Part shown: positions 1-46,190 of the stretch, piece by piece
How the letters are laid out: each line of letters starts with the position of its first letter
Numbering within the stretch: position 1 is the first letter of the stretch
NCBI GenBank assembly: GCA_948474755.1
Contig: CAOLHI010004267.1
Location: 1-64,000, forward strand
Length of the DNA stretch: 64,000 nucleotides
Source of the DNA: Ctenosaura bakeri
Lineage: Eukaryota > Chordata > Lepidosauria > Squamata > Iguanidae
Direction: 5' to 3'
The notes under the pieces: generated by a model
The model's input: only the letters and a program-made list of their open reading frames with translations
What the model was told of the DNA's origin: nothing
Database searches by the model: none
Program-made: the position numbers and the translations under genes

Positions 1-1404
1 AACTTCCACAGTTGTGATATTAAAAACAGTTTATTAAAGGCCTCCTCCCAGGAGCAGCTCTCAAGCACCCATCAGAGTCAAATTCTTGCAGTTATAATCT
101 CCCCCTAGATTTTTAAAAAAGCTTTAATCTATATTTTTCATTAAATTTTTTTAATCAGATGAAGGAGCATCTTTAATTATTGATAGGGAAAAAACATTAA
201 TTTCTTGTTTGTTAAGGCTTTCAGAGGATATCTTCGCCCATTCTGCGAAGCAGCAAAGTTGTGCTGCCTTGCAGCTCGCCAGCAACAGCAGAGCGAGGAT
301 AGAATGGCTACCAGAGACCGATGGGTTTTAGAAAGGGGCTACACTGCATTTATGGAAATTGAGACCTCATCAGTGGCCACAAGATCCAAAAAGCCACAAA
401 CACACACACACACACCCCAACAACTCGCTACAGAGTGGGCTGAGACTCAGCATCACTTATACTGACTGGATCTAATAAAAGGTGCAAGAGCAATTGTCCA
501 AAAAGAAAAGAAAGTTGCCTGTGCTAGAGAGAGAATACGTTCCCAAAATATTAGGCGGTGGCAAGGCAGAGACGGTGATTACCTGCCTTATTTCCCAGAA
601 TCACTCTTACCAGTTTCCTGGGCAAAAGTTGTTGCAGGCAGCCTAGCTGGATTCTAGATGTTTTGGACTGCAATTCCTACAGTACGTGCCCCTTGGCAAC
701 GCCAGTTAATGGAAACAGGAGTGCCTGGGTGGCTACTTACCCCTGGTTTAAGTAATTCTGCTGCGTTTTGTGCGTGTGTGTTTTGAAATACTAGAGACGT
801 AAAATTAAGAGATAGCAAAGAATGAAACTCCAGCGGATGTTAAAAAGAGTTGTTGTTGTTTTTATTATAACAATTCTGGGAGAAGGGCTTCTCCAAATAA
901 GGTAGCTAAGAATTTTTGCAGGTGCGACCATCGGGAATCGAACCTACCGGCCCACTCCACCTAAAGTGGGTCCCTTCCACACAGTCCTCTTATGACCCAA
1001 TCTGCTGCTTGTGGAACAAGAGACAAACGTTCCTCTTGTTCGCCTCTGCAGAAGGTTCGTTTCTTGAGCGTGAAACTTAACAAGGCAACGTCTTTGGTCT
1101 TTAAACCAAAAAATAAATATCTAAAAAAAATAATGGCTGCTGGATGAAGAATAACCCTTCTCAAAATCAAATCACGTTTTCTTTTTCTCTGTTTACCTAT
1201 TTATATTACATCCGATAGTTAAAAGACATGAAGGGGGACGAGCCACAGGCTAACGATGTGCATCCTAAAGTGCAATTAAGTACAGCACGTGGCTGAAAAG
1301 ACAGCAACAGAAAGAGTTTCCTGGCTGCAGACAGACATGGCTTACCTCTTCCAGCACCCACGGCCTTGGTCCGTAGCCAATACAGTTTGAGGGGAGGCGA
1401 TGCT

Positions 1405-1612
1405 TTTTAAACTACAAAGACGCCCTTGGGAGAGAAGGGGGAACGACCTGCATTGCCGCGCGGAAGCCCCGCTTCCGAGGGTGATTAAAGGCACAATCCA
1501 CAGGGAGCGTCTCCCCGCCGTCAAGAGGGGGAAACGACTGAAAACGAAGGGAGCTTTGCACAAATCCGGTCGTGTGCTTCTCGAGAACTGGGCCTTTGGG
1601 GTTATAACGCAT
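1405..1612. promoter_or_regulatory. CpG-dense patch, function unknown
   Basis: About sixteen CpG dinucleotides lie within roughly 200 bases, including GCCGCGCGG and CCGCCGTC, in a window otherwise strongly CpG-poor. It may be a small CpG island, an enhancer or a promoter for a transcript not visible here. No splice-bounded coding exon is associated. Confidence 0.35.
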
Positions 1613-4600
1613 AAAGGATACAGCTGCCCTAGCCACAAACAAACACACAAACTACCACCACCTGGTGAGGTAGGTCTATTGCTTCCATTTTACAGGCCAA
1701 GACTAAAGATGGGGAACGTGTGGCCCTCTGCGTTTTCTCCCCAACAAGCCCGAGCCAGGGTAGCCGGTGGTGAGGGCTGCTGCAGGCCAGCCCCATTTTG
1801 GAAGGCCACATGGTTTGGCAGCCCTGGGCAGAGGCTGGATCTTACCTAAAGATACCCAGAAGCTCCCAAGCTGAGCTGCACATCCTTTCTGGCACTGGCT
1901 GCTGGCCTTCATTGGACCTACCACTCCTGCAAGACCTTGGCCTCAGACATCACCGAAAAGAAGGTTAGGCAAGGTCCAGGTTCTCCAAGAGCTAATTTCC
2001 TACCCCAGAACCTGAAGAGCTGTGAAAAATGGAGGGAGGGGGACCTGGAAAAAAAGACAGGCCAGAAGTCCTCAAAAATACTACAGTTTTTTCTTAAAAG
2101 GGGTGCACCTGGGTTAGGAGGGTCCCTATGCCAAAGGGCATAGCGATGCTCGTCCCCATTCCCACTGGGTACAATTTTGCCTAAAATAATGTTGTCCGTG
2201 CGCCACATAGGGGACCTTGGGGCCACACAATTCCTGCAACGAGCCTATACAACAACAAAAGCCTTCCAGGGTGTACTCCGTACCATGACTGTTCCAGGGC
2301 AACTCTCAGCGGGGACAACAAAACGCAGAAAGCAGAAAGTGCTGCCGAGTCTCACAACGTTGCCCGCCTAGACCAAGACGGAAAGCAGTGTTTGCAAGCG
2401 CAGCATTGTGCAAACGGAGGGAAGCCCCAAAACGCCTCCAGGCATCAAGTTTCTCTAAACTGGGGAGGGGGCAGCCTTTTCCCTCTGCGCTTAAAAAACT
2501 TCCAAGTCACTTTCAGGAGCCAACAAATGGGGAGGGGGAGTTGGGTAGCCAATTCGACAGAGCAGCAGGCCCATGCTCAACGTTAAAAAGAGAGGTTTAA
2601 AAACACTTGTTCCTTTCTCTTATGCAAAGCACAAACGGCAGTCCTATGTACATCTATTGCTGTGGTTTTGAGAGCCGGGCTGAAGGAGCATATTGCTTTT
2701 TCCGCAGTCCAGGAAAAGTCAGAGGTTAAAAAAATAGCAGCTTTCCCCCTACCTCCCCCAACCCCAGATAAAATCTGTTTTTTTTTAGCCCCCAAGTCCC
2801 GGTAGATTCTCGTTTTTTAAAAGTCATTTGTGGAGAAAGCACCTGTTGCACCACCGCATAACCTGTTTTTTTGCTCTAGAAGTCAGAGAAGAAATCTTGA
2901 GGGCCCAAGTGAATGATAAAAGGAGCGATGTCGAGTGGTTGGTAATAAGGATTGTCAATGAAAAAGCCACCTACAGCAGAGAGAAGAGCAGAGAAGGCAA
3001 GGAGGAGGAAAAGAAGAAGAAGAAGAAGAAAAGTCGGAGGTTAATTTTAATTTAAAAAAAGGAGAAGAGACGTTCTGAGTGCCGTTTAAATTTCTCTGCT
3101 CTTTCAAGCTGTAAGTGGGGTTTTCATTGCACAGTGGGAGTGTTTTGGATGCCTTTAAAAAAAAAAACAGTAACAAAAGCAAAAAATAAATAAATAAAAT
3201 TGTATTTCTATACTAGAAGCTTTCCAAGAACTGGTTTCCCCTTTAAATGTTTTACAAGTATTTAAAACAAACCAAAAACACAAGGAACTGACAGCATATT
3301 AAGGTTTTCAGTAAAGCAGAGAAATGTAAAATATGCAGCAACAGGGCAAGGTTACAACGTGGTTAGTAACTCCCGACATGACAAAAATAAATGGAAAGAG
3401 GGGAAAAATGACATCATATCAATTACTGGAAATGATTGCCATCGCCTTGGAAAAGACATAGCGCCCACGGAAGGGCCTTTGCGGCCAGCCGGTTCAGAGC
3501 AAATCCGTGACAAAAAGTTCAGCGGTGGATCTGAGGAATTTCACCATTATTAACAAAAAAAAAAAACCCATCCGCTCTCAATTTTGAAAAGATGTCAATT
3601 GCACAGAAGAAATTCTTATTTGATTTGATTGTCTTTTTTTCCCATTTTTTTTTTTAAAATAAAAAATCAGCCATGCTTTTCCAAGCAGAGTGATGGCTTC
3701 CTTTCATCCATAGGCCAGCAAGACGGTAAAGGATTTATCAATACTGTTCTCCATCTGAAGGCTTCTTTCTCCGTCCTCAGTTCTGTTCCCAGCCCTCGTT
3801 CCTCCCACCCCACCCCTAAAAGGAAAACCAGGAAGGCCAACAATAGACTTTGCGGCCGCCCATCTGTATTTGATCAAAGGATCACCGCCACTGAACCGAA
3901 AGGGAGAGCGGTAGAAAACCGTGAAAGATTGAAGAACCACATTCCAAAACCCACAAATATTTGGGTGCTTGCTACTGTGGTTTGCTTCTTTTTTACACAC
4001 GTGTATAACCTCCTTTTTAAACCGCAACCAGTTCCAAAGAAAGCTGAGTGTTTATATACTCTGCCTCTCAAGATGACACTTCAGCGACGGATTTTGGTTA
4101 ACCTGGAGGTTATAATAATCTCTGCCGGCCCTTCTTTCTGGTTCTCCATTTTTGACACCCCAGAGCACCCCACGCGAATCAAATCTTGGGGAGTGGAGTA
4201 TATAAAAGCTTTCGTGGCACCAGCACAGACACGCGTGCAAAAAAGGAACCACAGATCAGGAGCTCTGGAAGAGAAAAGAACAATTCCAGAAGTTCTGTGG
4301 AGGTGATGCTTCGCTGGCGGCCAGACGTCCCCTAACCCAAGCTCCCCTTAGGTTCAAGAGAGTTAAAGAGCCTCCCAGAGAACAGCAGACACCCCCTCTC
4401 CTGGATCTCAAAGCGGGGAAGATGTGCACACTCGCACACACCTCACACTGCCACAACCACTACTTTCCGCTTTACGCACACACGCGCACAAAATGCACAC
4501 ATACATGAAATTAAAAGAGAAAGGCTAGATACTGGCCTATGGCTGAAACAACTCCATTTTCACAGCAGCACTGGACAAGACCAGGACAATTAAGGTAGCA

Positions 4601-5642
4601 AGTTTTCATGGGGGACTGTGTTGCTGCTTTAGATTCTCAGAATTGTACAAGGTTTTTTGGGGGGTGGCATCATGGGGAGGGAGAGTTGTGGCTGGACGGG
4701 GCAGAAATGGAGATTTTTAAAGTTTTAGCTCTGAACCAAAAGGGCTGGGGGAAGAGGAAAAAACCACCCACACCCATGCGCTACAAAATCCAGGAAGGAG
4801 TGAAGGAGGCCACAAGAAGATGTGTTGAGTTTGCTGCATTTATTTGAGGCTGGTTTCTTAAAAAGAAGTGTGGGGTGGGGACACTTTGGAATTTAGGAAG
4901 ATGTAGATCGTTACAGCATCTGTTGTCTTTTCTCTGGGCTGTACCGGCTTGGCTGTGGACTTCCCATGTGACATTATAAGGCTCTCTTTTGTAGCATGGG
5001 AACGGTCTTTAAATTTGGAGAGCCTATTTAACAAAGTACAGTGGTGAGGGACTGCAACGATGCACCATTTGCTTTTTTTTTATGGATGCCGAAGGAAATC
5101 CTTTCTAGGCAAAAGCATCCCACGCTCATTTACAGCCTTTGCCAGTTCTCAAAGAAACTGTAAGGGAAGAAGAGGGGGTGCCAGTTTTGGAGAGCCCAGG
5201 GCAGGGATTCAAAAATGCATCACACACCTTTGCCCTGTAAGAAAAAGGTGGGCACCTGTGGCTCCAGGTATGTGCGTATTTCTTACAAGATGTACCCCTC
5301 AGCGTCACTGCAGGAGCACATGAGGTACAGGAATTTCCGGGGAGAACACAGCCTGGAAATGGCCTCCCAGAGTCTCTGCATGAGAGTAACATGAAGCTAT
5401 AAATCTTTGAAATATTTAGCTAGAAGGACAGGAAAACCCAGGTTTTGCTACATTTCATGCCTTTTGCATTTACAAAACTAAACAGGTGTTGGGGTTTGGG
5501 GAAGGAGGGTCCTTTTTTTTTAAGACAGAAAAGGTATATTTGGTGCTCCAGTTCCTTTAAAAAAATATAAGTATACCATGTTGTCCAAATTGAGCTCACA
5601 ATAGGAAACAGGCAAATACTCTCCTTTACAACAAAAACTGGT

Positions 5643-5648
5643 TTTATT
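5643..5648 (-). promoter_or_regulatory. Candidate polyadenylation signal of the main STRBP transcript
   Basis: Minus-strand AATAAA about 450 bases after the stop codon. It is followed within 10-20 bases by a T/GT-rich stretch (CAGTTTTTGTTGT), the usual arrangement for cleavage. Other candidates exist, so this is one option only. Confidence 0.35.
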
Positions 5649-5841
5649 TTGTGATCAGCGTTTTATACTCTATACATCCTTCACAAGTTTTTAAAGTTTT
5701 ACATAATCCGGGTACTTCACTTAAAAACAAAGATTTTAAGCATCTAAGTTTCTTCCCTATATAACAGAAGGCTGGTATAAGTTATTTTGGAAAAAGAGGA
5801 GAGGGAGAAGAGAAAAAATGAGGTAACCATTTTCACAGACC

Positions 5842-5869
5842 GTGTGTGTGTGTGTGTGTGTGTGTGTGT
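5842..5869. repeat. (GT)n microsatellite in the proximal 3' UTR
   Basis: An uninterrupted run of 14 GT units on the plus strand (CA in the STRBP transcript). Runs of this kind are length-polymorphic, and CA repeats in RNA can bind hnRNP L. Confidence 0.95.
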
Positions 5870-5874
5870 TTATT
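5869..5874 (-). promoter_or_regulatory. Candidate proximal polyadenylation signal
   Basis: Minus-strand AATAAA about 225 bases after the stop codon, followed immediately by a CA repeat rather than a GT-rich element, which makes it a weaker candidate than the one at 5,643. Confidence 0.2.
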
Positions 5875-6098
5875 CAAGTTTTTAGAGAACTAAATTTGCA
5901 TTTTTGTTAAAAATAAAAAAAAAAAGGTAGGAAAAGATGTTTCTTTACAAATGGTTTTTGCTCAAGTATGCGTTCAAAGGAAAACCAGGCTGATAAGGCA
6001 GGCAGACTGGCTGTGTGTCCGCCTTCTCTTGCAATTCTTCTAACATTCTGTACTGTATTTGTGGTGGCCTGTCAGTGGGAATTGGTCTCAGCCACTGG

Positions 6099-39684
<33,586 letters not shown>

Positions 39685-39687
<3 letters not shown>

Positions 39688-39868
39688 GGCTGGCTAAAGT
39701 GGGTTTCAGCTCCGGTGCCCGTCCCCTTTCTCCTTCTCCCTCCTCCTGGGTGTCTTTGCTAGGCACTGTTTCGTCTGCCAGAAGCTCCTCATAAGCCTCT
39801 CAGTCTCTAGACGGCTCAGGAGTCACACAGCTGCAAGGATGCTCCAGGAGTCGGACTCTGCAATACAC
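39685..39868 (-). CDS. STRBP: STRBP coding exon 1: 5'-UTR plus the start codon
   Basis: A strong pyrimidine tract and CGCAG acceptor precede position 39,868, and the exon ends with ATG at 39,687-39,685 followed by a GTAGGG donor. Only the ATG is coding; the next exon opens directly with the Arg-Ser-Ile-Arg-Ser-Phe codons. An in-frame TAG at 39,696-39,694 lies three codons upstream, so this ATG must open the frame. Its context is good (G at -3, and A at +4 after splicing). I chose it over a rival ATG followed by GTAAGA near 59,324, which lacks a plausible exon upstream. RNA reads across the 1.3-kb intron would settle it. Confidence 0.8.
39706..39792 (-). CDS. Upstream ORF in the STRBP 5' UTR, 28 codons plus stop
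   Basis: An ATG at 39,792-39,790 opens a short, Arg/Lys-rich frame that ends in TGA at 39,708-39,706, 18 bases before the STRBP start codon. It is in a different frame from STRBP and lies wholly within the start-codon exon. Short upstream ORFs often reduce translation of the main ORF; whether this one is translated cannot be seen from sequence. Confidence 0.4.
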   Translation of the reverse strand: MRSFWQTKQCLAKTPRRREKEKGDGHRS

Positions 39869-40181
39869 CTGCGAGTCAAAGAGAGAAAACAAGAACACAC
39901 ACACTTCACAAGCTGAAAACAGGAAAGGAGATATAGAAAGAGATCAGATACGATATCAAATGTGCAGTTTACAAGGAAAGAAATGTTTGGGGTAGGTACG
40001 TGACGGGGCCCACGCTATTTTCTCTAAAAAGAGATCACTTTCCCATGAGGAGTTGATGCCTTGCACTGTGTGCCCCAAACAGGTCACATGGAAGGTTTGG
40101 GAGCCTTGCCTTTTCACAAGCAAACACTGATGTGGTTTTCTGGGGGAAAAATATCCAATGTGAAAATTCCTCCCCATCCCA

Positions 40182-40441
40182 TAGCTTGTTATTGTTAAAT
40201 GCCATCAAGCTGACTTCAATTTGCAGTGGACCTATGGAGAATAAACTTCCAAGTCAATCTGTTATCAGCAGAGCTGCTCAGCTCTTGCAAACTTACGGCA
40301 GTCACATCTTCCTTGATGGAGTCTACCCACCTTGGTCTTCTCCCTCTGCCTCTCATTTTACCAAGCGTTACTGTCTTTCTTAATGAGTCATGTCTTCTTA
40401 TAATATATCCAAGGCACAACAGTCTCAAAACTCTATTATGA
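40182..40441 (-). mobile_element. RTE-type non-LTR retrotransposon 3' end fragment
   Basis: On the minus strand the remnant reads LRLLCLGYIIRRHDSLRKT then GRGRRPRWVDSIKEDVTA, matching the C-terminal GHI-RR ... GRPR-RW-D-I pattern of RTE-like reverse-transcriptase ORFs. It is only the last part of the ORF and is decayed. Confidence 0.6.
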
Positions 40442-41170
40442 GACAATCCTCAAGGGGCTTTTGCTGCCCTAAATCAACAGAGATCTGATTTGACATGTGT
40501 ATTTGACTGCTACGTGCTACACAAAACCTGAACAACTGTTTCATTTTAATCCTGTGTGCTATATAGGTAATATCTGTTCTGGGAACAGACAAAAGTAGTT
40601 GAACTGAAATACTTGAATTTGGTGTGGCAATCAATAAAGTGCACTTAGTGCGGTTTGAGTGTCATATCCAAACAAATCTCACGGTCTATTTGAAACTTGC
40701 TTTAAGTGAAACCCTTGAAAATACATTATAAACATAGCACTTTAATAGCATACCCTTTCCTTACATTATTTAAATTTTGCAAAGGAGGAAATGAAGGCAC
40801 TGGAAATTGTTATCGTACTAATTTTAGCACACCTGAAGTGCTGCTTGTATAAAAATAAGTGCTCTCTACAAAGTCATCTGAGGCGGGGGGGGAGCTTAAT
40901 TACATCTTTGATTTTTAGATTTGTTCGGCATGCTACCCATTCCAGTCACCCAGTATGACCTATGCTGTATTCATTATGCTACTGTCAATTTCATGAAACA
41001 ATTAACTCAAAACACATTAAATTTCCTGCAGAAAAGGGCACACTAGTGGGAAGCTTTGTACCAACATTGCTACAAGTCTAGAGAGATGTGGAGAAAAGAC
41101 AATACAAATTGCTAGCACTATATTTTGCTATTATCATATCACCGCCTGCATCCATTTGAACGAAAACCTC

Positions 41171-41318
41171 TTGGAATCCAGGTTTGATTCCCCACTCAGC
41201 CATAGAAACACACTAGGTGACTTGGGCAAGTCACACACTCTCAGCCCCAGAAAACGCAGTGAAAGGTTTGCCTGAGGGTCGTCGTAAGTCAGAAACTACT
41301 TGAAGGCACACAACAATT
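41171..41318 (+). mobile_element. MIR-like tRNA-SINE, head truncated
   Basis: B-box region CCAGGTTTGATTCCCCACTC, core TCACACACTCTCAGCCCCAG, tail AAACTACTTGAAGGCACACA. Confidence 0.8.
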
Positions 41319-42203
41319 AGGAGAAAAGAGAGGTGCAAGTGTGTCTCTATAATCACTTTTATCACACTATACATGTTGGACAAACATCCTCTATCACATC
41401 TGATGGAAGCATCCTGAAACCTCCACCATTTGGCTACACTGGAGGACCCCACTGTGTTCTTGTTTTACGATGGGTTTTTCAGAAAAACAGAGAAATCTCT
41501 CCCTCCTCTCCAAAGAAGGCATCTACACTATACCCCCTAAAATCACCTCCCACAAAATAATTACCTTGCAGCCTGGAATTATCACAATTAATCCACTGGG
41601 AATGTGGTTGAGCAAACTGAACCGTCCCTTGTTGAGGCATTAAATTTTGGTTTGGTCATAATGCTGTGGGCCCGAAAAAAGGACGGGACAGTACGCTTGG
41701 TGGCAGGGCTACAGCACAAGGGAATAATTAAACCCTTGTTCCCCAGAGAAGGGGGAGAGAAAGAGAGAGGCAGACATGCCAAGAAAGCCATACAGAGGAT
41801 TCCATCAGGCTCATCCTCCAATTAAGGAGAGGTGGAAAGAAGGAAAGGGGGAGAGGAACGAACAACAGATTTACACAAAACGAAATGGGATTTGGCAAGC
41901 ATGCAGGAGTAATTGCTGTTTGCAGGCTCAACCTCCCCAACCAAATTAAGCTCTGCTGGGTGACAATGTTAAGAACAATTACATGGGAGGAAAATGAGAA
42001 GAAGAAGAAAAAAAATTAAAAGAATAACAAAAAGGGAAAAAAAACTGAGAAAAGTTGGAAGTGAGGCTTCCCAAAACATTTGCTTTGGGCATTCACAGAA
42101 AGCAGGAGAGGCTGCATGAAAAATAACCTCTCAGTAATCCATGTTTACTTCCGCTCTCCCCATGTTCTCAGGTACTCCTTCGTCACATGAATCCTCTGTC
42201 TTT

Positions 42204-42420
42204 GAGAGCCCCAGAGAGTGTGTGTAGTGGTTTGAGTGTTAGAGTAGGACTTCAAGAGATGAAGGTTTTAATCTCTGCTCAGCCACAGAAACCCCCTGGG
42301 TGACCTTGGGCAAGTCACACTCTCTCAGCCTTAAGGCTAGGGCACACTTCCTCTGGATAAGAAATCTTGCCAAGAAAACCCTCGGAGAGGGCCATCATAA
42401 GTCAGTGTTGCTGACAACAA
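42204..42420 (+). mobile_element. MIR-like tRNA-SINE
   Basis: Head TGTGTAGTGGTTTGAGTGTT, core GGTGACCTTGGGCAAGTCAC, then AATCTTGCCAAGAAAACCCT. The tail is degraded. Confidence 0.8.
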
Positions 42421-42489
42421 TTGCGCAAAGCACCATCTACATCAGGGGTGGAGAAAACGTGGCCCGTGGGCCGTAAGTGGCCTCCAAGG

Positions 42490-42690
42490 TCAGCATCGTA
42501 TAGTGATTTCAGTGTTGGGCACAGGAGAAGTCAGAATACCTGCTCAGCCCTGGAAGCCCACTGGGTGACTTTGGACAAATCATACTCTCTTAGCCTCAGA
42601 AGGTGGCCGTGGTGGCAAAACTTCTCTACATAATAAATCTTGTGGTGGTTGCCAGAAGCCGGAGGAGATCTGAAGGCATTTAATCACAAA
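42490..42690 (+). mobile_element. MIR-like tRNA-SINE, degraded
   Basis: Head CATCGTATAGTGATTTCAGT, core GGAAGCCCACTGGGTGACTT and CATACTCTCTTAGCCTCAGA. It follows the previous copy by some 70 bases. Confidence 0.7.
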
Positions 42691-45600
42691 TCTTCTGTCA
42701 ACACTGGGCCCCCAAAAACTTTTCCCAGCATCAACCCCTCATAAGCACTTTCCTCATGGATAAGGGATGTGTTCGAAGAGAGACAGTGGGTTGTGGCATG
42801 TCGACTGCATGTCTACTCTGGCAGAGATGAAGAGCAATTGATGCCTGATGCAGCAACATGGGGTGGAAAGTTTTCTATGGAACCCCTTCAAGGTCTTTAC
42901 TTCTTACACTGTTGTCCAGCTCTTTATTCTTCCACTTCTGCCCCATGAAAGAATGCTTATTCCTAAAAATCCATTACTTCATAAAATTAATTAGCAACCA
43001 TGAATGCATGCCAATACAATATGAGGCAAACCCAGCAGTTTCAAAGTTGTACTTAATGTTTTTCAAGCCATTATCCTTTGGAATTAACGATCAAAGGTCA
43101 TGTATCTTTTATTTATTTTTAAACTCTTGAAAGGGAAGCATTAAAGTAAAAACCACAAAGGCACATAATAATCCAAACCAAAAACCCAAGTTGCAAATTC
43201 ATCTTGAGTGGCTTTCTGCAAGTAAACTCAAAATGGAGCAAGAAGTTCTTATTTTTGTCTTAGCCCGCTGGTGAAGGCAGAACTAAAAGAAGAAATAATC
43301 TTTGTTTCATTTTAATTAAACACACAGAAATGTAGTGCTGCCGTTTGCCAGAGAATCTGTCGCTGCTTTAAAGGGTACAGGAGCCAAACTGTTACCGTTA
43401 CCAATAAGCCAGGATTATCCACCAGAATTCTGGTTTATTGTTACATCCAAATGTGGCCAATCTGTTCTCCTCTTACACGGCAGAGGGGACACTGCAACAT
43501 CTGGCAACAACATTCAAACCACAGTCAGTTGCTTTATTTAAGGTCTTTCCTTGCCCAAAATAGAAAACATGTCAGTTCAAGTACTTACGATTATTTGGCT
43601 ATTGCATTAGCACTGTGCATTTTTTAAGAAGCTTGGTTTAACAGATATCAAAGTAAGATAAACACTGTAAATTAGATTACAGTCTGTTTCACGCACTGGA
43701 AATTTCTCCTCCTTCCCCCAGCCAAATCTCCTCAACTTTCACATCTCAGCTCTGAAATCCTGCCTCTATAATACAATGCAATGGAAAAACAAGGTCCTCT
43801 CGCATGCAAAAGCATCCACAGCTTCATGTCATACTTACAAGACACTAAAAAAAAAAAAGGAAGATTGGACTACAGGTGGATTGATTCATCCAAGGAAGTT
43901 CTCAAGTCCTGAGCAGGGCAGCTAAGGACAAGAGGACTTCTAGGGCTTTTCAGTCAAAGTAAACTTGGCAGCAAATAATAATACAGTCAAGATGACAAGA
44001 TTGGACCAGCCAATGGGCCATATGATGAACAGACTGATTTGTTGCCCAGTACTCAAAATAGGAGCTTTAATATTATAGGGAAATAAGCCTATACAAAAAG
44101 TATAGGGCATTTCCTTTCCACATGCCTCAAACCTCCCTCTTTTAGCTCCCCGCTCCCAGCGGTATCCTGTTTAAGCTGAGAATGCTAACTGCATAGAGGA
44201 ACCCCCAAAACAGGCATCATTCCTGCCCTCAAACCAGTAGACCTTGGCCCCCCAGGCAGACTTACATAGCATCCAGGTCCAATTCTCCTCCTTGATTCCT
44301 TTCAGCAATCACAACGCCAAGGTCGTTCTTGCTTGGCCTCTTCCTGCTATGAAACCCCATTAAGCATTATCCAACACTAGGTTTTTTGATTATTTGCATA
44401 GGAATCCCACCTCACCCACATTCCATGACTCTGAAACTTGCCCCTCTGTCACCCCCTGATGGCCGCACGCCAACAACAAATCCGGGGAACCTCACGGCTG
44501 GGCTGATTCTGGGATACAAAGAAGACCTGAACCGATGAGTCGTGTTAGATTCAAAACATACCTCCATCAGGGTTAGGAGACAAACCAGGTTTCCAAAGAC
44601 CTCTTCTGAAAACTCCCCGAGGAACTTTTGAGCAAATCGCAGATAAAACACTTCACACCATCAGATATTTCCAACACCTCAAAAACTGTGCTCGGCAACC
44701 TGTGACTAATTTTGGAGAGGCAGCAAGAATGCAGTTCTTTGGCACCTCTCTGCCTTGCTAGCAAGGAAGACGAGTCTGACAGGTATCATTGTTAAAGCTT
44801 GCTCAACCGGCTTTTTCTCTCAGCAGAAAGAAAGGAAGAAACAAATTTTTAAAAAGGTCTCAGGGCGGAGATTGTGCATTTGAACCAACACACAGAGAAT
44901 ACTGTTGGATTAGCCACGATTCTTTATTGGGCTTTTTTTCTTCCCCAATTTCCCTCGAAATGCCTCTAAGGAGCGAAGCCAGTGCTCTGTTAGATTCCAC
45001 ATGGAAGCACTTAGAAAAAAAGAGGAATGCTTCAAGAAACTTCAGAAGGCAGAGTTGAGAAGAAAGATCCCACTACTGGCTTCCAAGTCTAATTGGTTCC
45101 AGTTTCAGATTACTTCAAAGATCCTATATGAGCCTCCCTATATGAGAACTTTGGGATCTGTGCAAGAATGCTTTCTCTCAGTCCCATTGCAGGCACTTTT
45201 GGGGATAAAACACAGCAAAGTTCTCAAACTGGCTGCTCCCCAAACTGCGGAACTCCCTTCCATGAGAGGTCTGACTGGTCCCCTCCCTGCAGTCCCTTGG
45301 TTGGCACGCAAAGCCTTTTTTTTTATTCATGCAGCTATTTAGTCCACTTTTTCAACCCACCGCTCTGCCAAAATACAGGTCGTACTATTTCTTATTCCCT
45401 GCTGGAAGGACATTGGAGTTTCTCGCTTTCCTTTCATTTTTTATTTTGCTTCATTTGTTTTCATTTCTATTGTTGTCAACGTACAGTGTTGCAAATTGCT
45501 GTTCATAGCTAATTTAATGTTTGACTTTTATTACATAATATTTTTTTAAAAAAAAACACTTCTAATTATGCTCTATAAATAGGTTGACAGCCATCTGTGG

Positions 45601-46190
45601 AGATGGGAGATAAACTGATCAGTCTTATCCTGCATGTGGTGCAGAGTCTGAAGGTTGCCAGCTTCTATCTCTCAATGGGTACAGAGGTTACTGGCCAAAG
45701 GGCTACCTCAAGCCCCTGAATTTTACAGGTCAAAAGATATTCCCAGGCTTCATCCTTGGGATTATGCTGAAATTACCTGTCTCTGGGGACCAACTGATAC
45801 TGACTGCACAGACAGAATGTGTTTAACTTTTCTATCTTTCTTTCTTTTTTGCAGGTAGCTTTTCCCACCACACATACAGAGAGAGACCTGAAAAAAAAAA
45901 TTAGAAAGCGCACCATGTTCCTTCTGCAGTATAATTTTAATTCCTGGCCTGTGTCCAAAGTTCTCTCCAGCAGCATCCATCACGGGAAACTGTGTATCTG
46001 GGTCACAGGAGAGAAAAGAGCTGTTAGGAGAAGCCGTGCATTGAGGGAGTTGGCACCGGACTTTGACATTATAACTGAACTCTTCTTTTAGGGCGCTCTC
46101 GGGCAGAGACCAGAACAAGGTCCACCGATTTGACCCGAGAAGAAGAAAGCAACCTTGCCCAGAGGGGAAGGGAAGAAGGATACAGCCGGC

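Larger units (their letters stand above)
1..6098 (-). other. STRBP 3' UTR and downstream flank
   Basis: There is no coding exon here. The start of this stretch (from 6,098 downwards) must be STRBP 3' UTR; its end is not defined. Candidate AATAAA signals read on the minus strand lie at 5,874-5,869, 5,648-5,643, 4,844-4,839 and 35-30. I recognise no SINE or LINE copies anywhere in these 6 kb, only short homopolymers, a (GT)n run and a GAA-rich run at about 3,009-3,031. ORFs up to 225 codons occur but look random. Confidence 0.6.

Noticed and set aside
919..1000. tRNA-like sequence on the minus strand (GGTTCGATTCCCGA B-box-like word)
   Set aside because: The T-arm stem does not pair well, no matching acceptor 5' end is found, and no convincing D arm is present. 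At best a decayed tRNA-like remnant.
3629..4306. Plus-strand ORF of 225 codons
   Set aside because: Composition follows low-complexity and A/T-rich DNA, there is no recognisable domain, and it lies in the STRBP 3' flank. Chance ORF.
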